From assembly GCA_916613615.1 (NCBI GenBank), contig OU744726.1, positions 59,660,987-59,724,986 of the forward strand: DNA of 64,000 nucleotides. The letters run 5' to 3'. The DNA is from Steromphala cineraria. Taxonomy: Eukaryota; Mollusca; Gastropoda; Trochida; Trochidae. Shown one piece after another: positions 38,166 through 48,000 of this stretch; position 1 is the first letter of the stretch; each line of letters starts with the position of its first letter. The position numbers and the translations under genes were made by a program. The notes beneath the pieces were generated by a model, which was not told where the DNA came from, searched no databases, and was given only the letters and a program-made list of their open reading frames with translations.

Positions 38166-38385
38166 TACCGTATTTCCTTCTATTTTTTCAGACCCTCTTT
38201 ACACCCGGCGAGTATTCGAGACCGGCCTCTATTTATGTTTTAAGTAGGAAATAGATGTATATAAATGGCATAAAGAGATAATACATTAATTGAATTCAAT
38301 TACGGGAGCGTTAATTAACCAACTTATCACCCGGCGTCTATTTACTTAAAACAGCCATAAAGCCTCTATTCGAGGAAATACGGTA
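38166..38385. mobile_element. 220-bp MITE with TACCGTATTTCCT inverted ends
   Basis: TACCGTATTTCCT at 38166-38178 and its exact inverse AGGAAATACGGTA at 38373-38385 bound the element. Inside are inverted CACCCGGCG and CGAGTATTCGAG/CTATTCGAGG phrases. No coding capacity. I cannot make out a clear target duplication. Confidence 0.75.
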
Positions 38386-39353
38386 ATATTGTTTAAAGAG
38401 AACTCAACACATCGTGTCGATCTGAAAGGATTCCTCAATTCGTCTTTTGTTACATGTTGCGAATTTCCCCCAGTTCTTTTGTGAGAACATTCTGTCCGGA
38501 TCCATGAATTTGTCTATTCTATGTCCACTGTCACATTTCAGTTCATGATTTGGTGATGTGTCTAGATATTTCACAGATTTACTTTTTTCTAAAAATTTCA
38601 AAATTCACCACCTAAAAAGCAGAAATTGTGTGCTGGTATATCAACCTTAGCAGTTAAGAATTAGGAATCTTGAAATTCAATGCTACATTCATCAAACAAT
38701 TCACCATGCTTTGTTTAATAAATATTCAACAACTTTGTTTAATTTTTGTCCAACAGAGGTTTCTCGAGTCAATTCTGCCAAGGTAACCTGTGTTACGAGT
38801 GGTGAAGTTTTATGGCTACTGATCTAAATAGTTCTAATCGAAGTAAAGTAGCAATCAGTACAGTGTTACAGTTTCAATTTAAAGAACAAGATTTCCTTCA
38901 CCTTGCATAAAAATTCATACTAGATATTTGATGATCTGATATATGGAACAACAGTAAGCTGATAAAACACGCCAATGTTTCAACCCAGGATATTGCAAGG
39001 AAAGAGAAAAAGTTGTCCATTTGCAACAGAGGTTCATGTGGGAAGTGCATTGAGCAAGCTCTGTTGGTGAGAGAAATTAATCATCCAAAAATGTGTTCCA
39101 CGGGAGATATCGCTTTGACAGTAGATTTTGAACAATGGCCTGTCATCAGCTGGTACATGACATCACAAAGGTTTTGCATCATCAGTAATGATGTCACAAT
39201 GATTTGACATCAAAAACATAACGTCACAATGCAATGACCCCGTGAACATGATGACGTCATGTCACTGGTTTATGAGTTTTAGGGCTATGCAGTGTTCAAA
39301 GATGTAAATTTTTCACGCTGATGTAATGAAAATTTATTTTGGATGATAAATAT
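38386..39353. other. No gene seen; CRE-like cluster
   Basis: Non-coding. Between about 39155 and 39260 there are five near-CRE sequences (TGACATCA, TGATGTCA, TTGACATCA, AACGTCA and a full TGACGTCA). This may be chance or a decayed repeat. Confidence 0.4.
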
Positions 39354-39494
39354 AATCTCACCCACGTGTCTTCTGATATCAAATATATCAACACTTGTTG
39401 ATAAAAGTAAAATATCCCCGGCAAGCCTCGCATATTAGTTACTTTATCAACTTGTGTTGATATATTTGACATCAGAAGACACTTGGGTGAGATT
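39354..39494. repeat. Foldback element, about 57-bp arms
   Basis: AATCTCACCCACGTGTCTTC plus TGATATCAAATATATCAACA is mirrored by TGTTGATATATTTGACATCA and GAAGACACTTGGGTGAGATT, with about 26 nt between the arms. Arms differ at a few positions. It is most simply a small foldback transposon. Confidence 0.8.
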
Positions 39495-40627
39495 CTCTGT
39501 TTTGCTCAAAGCACATCAACAACGATGCGACTCACACCATCAGATGAACATTGGATACTTTTCTTCCAGTCACCCAATCTTTGCAGCCTACATTTTGTAA
39601 GCTTTTGATAAAGAACTGACAACAGAGTACATTCATAACTGTGCATTTATTTTGTACAATTCAAATAAGTATTAGGGGCATTTGCTGCTTATGAAAACGT
39701 AACATACCTTTTTAAGGAGCTTATAGATGAAAATATTTCCCTTAATAAAAGTAATGATTAAAAATATGAAGTATCAAAAGAACATTGCCATATATTTTTT
39801 GACAAAAACAACAAATAAGTTAAAATGGACAGTGTTCAAAATTTTGCAAAAATAAAAGAAACAAAAATTTAAAAGGGAAAATTTAGAAGAATCCCAAAAT
39901 TCAAATTACAATTTCTGAATAGCTTAGTGCTACAAGAGGTTAGTGGACTTTAGATGAAGACATAAAAGTAAAATGTCCACCTATTCACTGACAATTATTT
40001 AGTTTTATACCGCTAGTTCATTCACAAGTTCACCATATTCACAAACATACAATAAGAATACCAAAGTGACTAAACAACCAAATTATTTCGTTATTTTTCA
40101 AGCCTTTAAATAACCATGCTTCAGAATTCCCTGAGCAGTTAAAACAGATGTCTCTCAATTCTACTTTATAGTCTCCTTTTCACTACAACCCAAATTTTCC
40201 AAAATCATCAGGAAAATTAAACTTTTCAATTTCATGTACATCCCTTGTTAATTCGTATTAACTTCTTGATTTGTAGTTGATTCTGCAAAGTCCCTCCCAT
40301 TCTTGAAATTACAAAATTGTGTTTTGTTTCTGGAAAAAGAAATTCTTTATTCAGAAATCATCTATGGATTGCAATATTGCACTGTTTGGAATAATCCTTG
40401 CTACTTCTTTCATGTCCGTTAAACAAATTTCTATAGTCAATTGCTATTTTGTTCTCGAAAATTAATAGTGGAATTATTGTCCTGCTCCCACCACGATTTC
40501 CCACAAATAATCTTGAAATCATCTTCAAATGTAACGAATTATGGAGGAAATAAGACAGGATTATTCACATAAAAAAACTATCGTAAGTTAAATTTTTCAT
40601 ACACGACCGTGACCATGTACCTATATT
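39495..40627. other. No gene seen
   Basis: AT-rich, no coding signature or repeat recognised. Confidence 0.5.
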
Positions 40628-40779
40628 CAGTGTATGAAATAAGACCCGTCCGACAGCCCGAAACGGGTAACTTCTGGTCTGGGCTGGTAACTTTTTAATG
40701 TTTTTGTTGAATTTGACCATGAAATTAAGTAAAATCATTCTTTCGGGCTGGTAACTTCTCATGCTTATTTCATACACTG
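40628..40779. mobile_element. 152-bp inverted-repeat element
   Basis: CAGTGTATGAAATAAG at 40628 is exactly mirrored by CTTATTTCATACACTG ending at 40779. Inside are repeated GGGCTGGTAACTT phrases. A diverged relative may lie at 61993-62211, which has a similar CAGGG..CGAAAT end and repeated GGGCTAGT phrases. Confidence 0.65.
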
Positions 40780-41131
40780 CTATATTAGTGCAAATTCTTA
40801 TTAAATTTGTTCATAACTGTCTTATTCATTACTTATAATTCAGAGATTTGTTTTACATGTTTTGTGGGTTTTCAGTATGAAATTTTCCATAAATGATTAA
40901 TTTTGTAGGAGTTAAATAACTTTTAGTTGCTGAATGGTATCAGTTTTTTTCTAAATAATAAATAATTTTGGTCGTAGTGAAAACAGATAACAACAAAGCT
41001 AAAACAAGGCTTGCAAAATCTTGTCCTTGAATATTTGAGATGTACAATTTCACCACATATCTTATGCAAAAGCAAACTTAATATGCTTATTGTTAACATA
41101 CTGTATTATGTCGCTTTAAGCTGCCATGATG

Positions 41132-41495
41132 TTAAAGGGACAGTAGCACGTTTTTATGGGGGAACATAAGGTGATGTCAGATAATGAAAATAAATGGTTC
41201 CAATCAAAAGACAGTGTACTGAAACTATATGAAGCAGTAATAAATCATATATGTGAGTTAAGTTCAGTCATGCAATTACTTTTTCTTACACAAAATGAAT
41301 CAAATGTGTCCACACGAAAATGACTGTCAATGGACTTTACATGAATCTTTATACTTTGTTCTCTGATTATGGATGATTGGTTTGCGTAATGAGATATTTG
41401 ACACTGTCAAAATAATTCATTTAGCATTAACGTTCAATTATCAGTGCAAAATTGAAAATATAAAATTTTCAGAAAACGTGCTACTGTCCCTTTAA
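41132..41495. mobile_element. TTAA-type MITE (T2/Kolobok-like), copy 2
   Basis: TTAAAGGGACAGTAGCACGT at the left is mirrored by ACGTGCTACTGTCCCTTTAA at the right; total 364 bp. Inner sequence (GACTGTCAATGGACTTTACA, CCATAATC-type phrases on the reverse strand) matches the copies at 17729 and 51721, inverted. TIRs are near-perfect, so it is younger than the 17.7-kb copy. Confidence 0.85.
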
Positions 41496-43489
41496 AGGAA
41501 GGATAGGTTCACAAAAGGCACTTTCACATTATAACAAGATTCCTGTAGTTAAAGATGGACAGACAATGCTATAATATCAACTGCTCCTGAAGAACATTAA
41601 CTGTCTAAAACATGTTTATCGTAATGCGTTCAAGTTCATGTTCAAGACAAAACAAATGTAAATGCACAGTTTTGCGTAAAGATAGCCAACTCAAAGTTGG
41701 TTTACATCATTATGCAACAACAGCATTGCCTTAACTATCTACAACCATGTCTACATTGACATGGATTGAGTTTAAATAGGTTTACAAAAATATTTTCTAC
41801 AACAATGCAGTTTGCTCCACAAAAGAGCGCCAACATATAAAAAAAACATTCTTATGCGTAATCTCACATATACAATCAAAAGCCCTAGAGATTGATAATA
41901 AAAACAAACTATCAAATTGTTGTAACAAATATTAAAACCTTTCCTGTTTCTTTTGATGGAAGGGTTACATCAAACAATTTCATTAGTAACAGGAATCGGG
42001 GAAAACATATTCAGGGTAAAATTAATGCGCAAAAAAAACATTGAAACATAAGTTCTCTATTGAAAAATATGTTTGAAAATATTTGCATTTATAAAAAATA
42101 TAACAGAAACCAGTTACTAACCAGCTTTATGAGCATATATTTCTGAGTTCCTGAATACATTCCTTTCTATGTTTGCATCTTTAATGTTTAAACTTATATC
42201 ACTTTTACCACACTAAACTGAAAACATTAATCTTAATTTGATTTTATCTTTCACCATTATTGATTTTATCAACAACAAAAATTGTCATGATAGTAGCTCA
42301 TTACAAATAGAAAAGACTACAATTACTAGAAGACAGGTTCATTCATGACCTATGGCCATTCAAAGCAGAAATGTTTGTCACATGAAAGATACTGTCAGAC
42401 CTATTCTCTCCGTAAGAGGTAGATCAAGTCCAAAAATAATGATCCAACTTTGTTTCCATAAACCAATTTTTTTGGCAAGAAGGCTGATAAGATACAACCA
42501 AAGTCTGTTGTGCAATCAGCGACACTGTTCAAGAGTAATGTGTTTTGGATAAAGAACCTAAAGTTGAGGCCTCAGTGACAACAACCACCCTTTCCATGAA
42601 ATATTTTCATTGGCTGAAAATTTCAAAATGGTTTGTAGTGCAAAATTTTGCCACTAGGGGACCTGCTTGAAACCAGGGAACCGGTCTTATTAGAACAGAG
42701 GTTTGATCAACACTTTTTGACTTGATCTACCCGTGTGGAGAGAATGCATCAAACTGGATGGAGAGGAAATCCCAGATTGAACAATTTGTATCCTGTCAAT
42801 ATTTTGCAAATTTTATTAATAGGAAGTTGGGAACAATGTTGATGTTAATCAGATTTCCAAACAACACTTCTTGCATAAATCATGCATTTGGACTTTCATC
42901 AAAATATCTAAACAGGACTTTTTTTGGTACTGATACCCAAAACCTCAAAATAAATCCACTTTCAATAAACGGTCAGCAATTACTATTTTTTATCCATCAA
43001 TTGCCACCAAGGACCTGAAAACTTTTAGTTAGAAAGGGAAAACAATCATTTTTGGAACGACCAAATGTAATTTTGAATTTAAAGTTTGACAAAACATGAT
43101 TGTATCAATTGATTTATTTTGCTAACTAATGCGACTTGGTTCACTAATAACTGCATAACATGATCAAATATACAAGAAAGCAGTTCAAAATAAATATTTT
43201 TACTAAAAGAAATTACACTTTTGAAACCTGAATAAAATTCTTTAACAAATACTTAAGAAGTCATTCAGAGAGGAAATTAAAGGATCTCAATTGACACCCT
43301 AATTTCATTCGATTCCTTCAGCAGATTGTCTTGAATCTAATTCCTTTATGTCAAAATTTGACCAACTTAAGTTTTGTGAAATCAGACAAGAAGGGCCAGA
43401 TGCTGCAAACTGCTTTATAATTTAAGTGAAGAAAATGCAGCTGGATAATGATTCAAACTTTTACTGACTGCATCAAGTGCATGCCAGGG
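41496..43489. other. No gene seen
   Basis: AT-rich DNA downstream of the USP gene. A minus-strand AATAAA (43113-43118) is a candidate poly(A) signal for that gene. Short open frames are unrecognised. Confidence 0.45.
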
Positions 43490-43730
43490 CAGTCTAAGTA
43501 AACCTAGCCTCAATATTATCCGTTTTACTCCTATACCCAGTCTAGATAGGGCTAGTAGAAGGTCGTCTCAGCCCTCGTTTCGAATTGACCAATCATAACT
43601 TATCTTACCAAGCCACAATAGTCTGCCTTCTCACGTATAACGTTGGAGGGTCATAGGACCCTCTACTAGGCCTTTCTAGACTCAGTATAGGAGTGAAGAG
43701 ATAATTTTGAGGCTAGGTTTACTTAGACTG
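43490..43730. mobile_element. 241-bp MITE with 9-bp target duplication
   Basis: CAGTCTAAGTAAACCTAGCC at the left is mirrored by GGCTAGGTTTACTTAGACTG at the right. The element is flanked by ATGCCAGGG at 43481-43489 and 43731-43739, a perfect 9-bp direct repeat. A 9-bp duplication is typical of Mutator-like elements; the superfamily is inferred from that. It would lie in the 3' UTR of the USP gene if transcription runs to the AATAAA near 43113. Confidence 0.88.
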
Positions 43731-43857
43731 ATGCCAGGGATGATAGTTACAGGTATTTTTGAAACATTGCATTGGTAACTTATATTTGATTTTCCATTAT
43801 GATTTTTTGAGAAAGAGAAAAATCAAATTCATAATCAACATGAATTTGATAACAGCA

Positions 43858-43960
43858 GAAAGTGTGGTTCCTGAGATTTGCCCGCCCATAATGTCTTGGT
43901 GTTCCTTAGAATTTTGAGAAGTAGGCTACTGTTATCATTGCAAAGGGTCATGAAGCTCAA
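43858..43960 (+). mobile_element. Partial CAGTGTTGTTCC-family MITE
   Basis: GTGTGGTTCCTGAGATTTGCCC, TTGGTGTTCCTTAGAA and GAGAAGTAGGCTACT match the family at 45196 and 63758. The right end is lost. Confidence 0.6.
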
Positions 43961-44066
43961 TGATTTATGTTTACATTTTTTGCATCATCTGTCCCTTTTT
44001 ATCAGCCAGGTTCATATTACGCATTTTATGTTTCATACACAAGCCTGGACATGAGAAAATCTGAAC

Positions 44067-45065
44067 TTAGTGTGAAACTCGTTTATAGAACAGAATGTAG
44101 GCATTCTCTCGCAGCTCTCTCGTTGTCACTTCATACTCCATGTTGACTTCTGTAACATTTTCGTCGTCAAAGCGAAACCACTTATCTTGGACTAGACTGT
44201 AGCTTACGTAATGTCCATGGTTCGTGCTCTCTGCACCGAGGTGAACACACACACTGAACAGATCGTACGACTGACTAGCGTTGATTGCCGTCAGGTCTTC
44301 TCGACGTGTCACAGTGTCATAAATAATGTTAGTCAGGTTGAGATCTTTGATACGGATGCTCACCGGAGCCTTAATCTTCTTGGACCGCCTTGTGCGCTGG
44401 TTGTATGTGAATCTCATCAGCTGTATTGCCAGGCACTCGGGTAACTGTCTGAGAAGACACCGTCGTTGAACATCGCGGATATGCTGCCTTGGGGTATCTG
44501 ACCCTTGACCTGGACACCCTTCAGCGATGGGTGTCGAGGTTCGGAAAATATTGTCATGGAAACCACTGTCATTTATGACGTCCCTCTGGCCGACAATAGG
44601 CGACATGAAGGCCGAGGGCGGATTCGGACTCTGAACAGCTGAGTCTACGCTCATGTTTTTCCTCATGCTGCGGGTTTGAGGAGTGCTGGATTTCAAGAAG
44701 TCATTCACTAAAGTCTTCTTCCCTCGGCCCTTGCCTTTGCCTGTTTCGCTGCAGTACGTGCACTCCATCTCGTCGGGACCCATGAGGTGCTCTATATGAC
44801 AGAAGCTGGTGAAACAGTCTTCTAGGTACACAACCCCGGACACTTCTCGAGGTGCTGCTATAGGAACTGGAAGGATGTTGAATGCCTGGAGGTTGACAGA
44901 TATGTGGTTGTCTGTGAGACAGTGATATGCCTCGACTAGCTGCCCAGTGAAGAGATCGTCTATAATGGATTCGTTTTCATGTTTGTGGTGAAGCCACTCT
45001 AAATCTGACAGGCGTTGGATAGGTTCAGCATAAGACTCATTCTCTAGCCCATTGGCAAGTTCAAT
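44067..45065 (-). CDS. USP exon 4 and stop
   Basis: Starts after a GTTTCTTTCAG acceptor with IELANGLENE and includes SIIDDLFTGQLVEAYHCL, the CTYC half-finger, a low-complexity insert, LPECLAIQLMRF, the His box and the C-terminal ENAYILFYKRVSH before TAA at 44069-44067. Confidence 0.95.
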   Translation of the reverse strand: MELANGLENESYAEPIQRLSDLEWLHHKHENESIIDDLFTGQLVEAYHCLTDNHISVNLQAFNILPVPIAAPREVSGVVYLEDCFTSFCHIEHLMGPDEMECTYCSETGKGKGRGKKTLVNDFLKSSTPQTRSMRKNMSVDSAVQSPNPPSAFMSPIVGQRDVINDSGFHDNIFRTSTPIAEGCPGQGSDTPRQHIRDVQRRCLLRQLPECLAIQLMRFTYNQRTRRSKKIKAPVSIRIKDLNLTNIIYDTVTRREDLTAINASQSYDLFSVCVHLGAESTNHGHYVSYSLVQDKWFRFDDENVTEVNMEYEVTTRELRENAYILFYKRVSH

Positions 45066-48000
45066 CTGAAAGAAACAGTTAAAAAGGTTTTATTCAGAAA
45101 ATCTTGCTTTTCTTTTGTATACCACTGCTAAATGCCTTTTATAACAAACAAGTAGATCAAAAAATTTTATCTATAGATATTTCAAATCAAATATACAGTG
45201 TTGTTACTAGAGGTGTCCTGGTGAAATTTGCCCACCCTTTTTTTCTTGGTGTCCCTTAAAAATCTGAGAAGTAGGATACTTTTATCATTGCAGGGGGTCC
45301 CATTTGCTCAAAAAAGGCCAAAATGACCGCCTTACCTGACCACCTAGGAACAACACTGTAATAATAAAGATATCCAACATTGCAGTTCAAGGGAGATAAC
45401 TCTGAAGTATATCATCAATACAACTAGTTTCACAAAAATGATGGCAGTTAGTTGCAACCCCTAATATATAGGGTGATCAAAATAATCATTAATGTGACCA
45501 TGATTATTTGCTTGCAAACTGAAATAGTTTTTGATGAAGAAAAATAATGTAAACAATTGTTCATTAAATAAATCAAACCACACTTAGTGTGTCTAACCTA
45601 ATCAGAACAATGGTCTGCAATTACAACATTTCTTCCAGTAGTGAGAGAGTTATTGTTTAGCGCCGCTTGGGCAGTATTGCAGCCATTAGCGGCGAGAAAG
45701 TTAATGAAGTTGCCTAAATTTGAAAATGATTACAAAAGCAGATAATGAAACAGCATTCCAGTTGTGACCTCATCTTTATAATAAAAACTAACAAATGATA
45801 AATTAATGAGTTCCAAAATTTCTTTAAAGCTTTGAAGCATGTTATAAAGTTTATAAGTATAAATGTAAACTTCGGTCACAACGATTAATTGAAGGTTTTT
45901 TTATCATGGAACAAGTTGATCGCAACAGTTTCTAAATTTCCTGATTAAGCCTCATTACTCAAACACATTGATATCCTTGTTAAAATCCTACCCTAAGTAA
46001 ACAAAATAAAACATGTTGCAGTGTTGTTCCCAGGTGATGGATCGTCATTTATAACAATTCTCATCCTGTCTCAGGGTACGAACGTTACCCTAACTCCACT
46101 AATCTGTACCCTGGGCTCAAAAGCTAGATTCGCTCCACGGCCCGACTTCATATAATTTTCTTGGCACCTTCTCGATAAAATTTCAACAAGAAAATGATTT
46201 GATTCGCTATATCAAAAGTCTAGTCATGCGAGCGAATCTAGCTTCTGAGCCCAGGGTACAGATAAGTGGAGTTAGCGTAGTGTTCGTATCCTGAGACAAG
46301 ATGAACATATTCTGAGCATATGGGACCCTTTGCACTGCAAGAAGTATCCTACATATATTAAGGCCAAAAGGGTGGGCAAACTACTCCAGAACCATCCTGT
46401 CTCAGGGTACGAACGTTACGCTAACTCTACTAATCTGTACCCTGGGCTCAGAAGCTGGATTTGATTGACTGTATCCCAAGTCAGGCGCGCGAAATTGGCT
46501 TCTGAGCCCAGGGTACAAGTTAGTGGAGTTAAAGTAACGTTTGTACCCTGAGACAGGATGCTCCAGGACCCCCATCTAGGCACAACACTGCATGTTGTGC
46601 AATACATACCTCACGCCTACAAGCATCTTTCAGTTCATTTATGGTGCGAGGATTGAGGTCACCATAAATGAACTTCAGCATTGCCAGGGTGGGACTTGAA
46701 AACCTCTCCGTCCCTCGTCGAGAACCATTGGTCTTATCTACAACACACAAGACATGACATGACAGAGGGCAAACCATTCTAGACATTGTATCAATGAGAC
46801 AAATCAATTCATTTTCGCAAAACATTTACACCCCTGAATAAATCAATTTGCTATCATCTTAATTATTGTCTAAAACATTTTGGGGAAAACATCTCATAAT
46901 TTCCTTATTTCATACACCGTTAACTTAAATTTATTATGATGGCATGCAATCAAAAACCATTAAAGTATTGCAAAACATTGGAATCAAATAATGTGTTCTG
47001 TATTTCTTCTTTAAATGTTTGTTTGCTCTTTTCATAATTCAAAACTCAACAATGTGAACATACTGTGATAACTAACATTAAAAATCACTTTTTCTTAAAG
47101 TGGGCATTGTGTTTCAAAATAAATGTGAAATTTGATTAATTAAATGTAAGTATGTGTGATTGATTACAAAACACAAGCAACAACGATTCAATCCCGAACT
47201 GATCTAACAAATGAAATAACAGGATTCAAGATTGTAACTTTCTGAATCCCAGTATTAACTTTAAACAAAAGTGCCAATATATAAAATGATCAAAACATGC
47301 AGTTCTAACTATATGTGATGTCACCATGCACTAATAATGAAACATGTGAGTTACTTCTCTAAGTTGATGAAACTTGTCACTTAAAAATCAATCCACAACC
47401 CAATTGTTTATAAAGTGGTCTCTGCTTAATGCAATTGACATACATATATAATAATTGCAATCTTGCTATTAGATACTCAAAGAATATTTGTATACACCTC
47501 TGCTAGAATACAGCAGTTTGCAAGATTGATTAAGAATCTGAAAAACATACTATAAATAATGAAATTGAAATATTTGAGTGTAAATTTTAAGGAAAACCTT
47601 CACAATAGTGAATCTGTGAATAGTCTTAAAAGTCATAGTACAGCTGTTGTTTAAACAATGTGATAATATATAATGATTTAACTTGCACATGCTGTTGTTT
47701 AAAAGAGATTCAAGATGAATATCATGTTATTCTTATATGTCCGTATTTTGAGAATCTTAGAAAATTGTATGTGCCTTCATATTATATCAACCATTCTACA
47801 AGAATGAATCTTTACAATTTAATATCTAGTAAGGATTTATCACTTATGAAAATGTTGCGCTCTTTTTTAAGAGAACTCAGATATTAAAATTTTTTTTTAC
47901 ACCACACCGTATCTGTTTTACAGCTCTTGAAGTAATCTGGGCCATGAGGCCTTTAATTCTGAATAAAGTCTGTCTGTCTGTCAGAACACCTGTTTCCATA

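Larger units (their letters stand above)
46020..46590 (-). mobile_element. CAGTGTTGTT-family MITE split by two foldback elements
   Basis: The ends CAGTGTTGTTCCCAGG (46020) and CTAGGCACAACACTG (46590) and the middle (about 46304-46392, AAGTATCCTAC...AAGGGTGGGCAAA) match the MITE family in minus orientation. Two foldback elements (46062-46303 and 46393-46560) interrupt it. It lies in USP intron 3. Confidence 0.75.
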
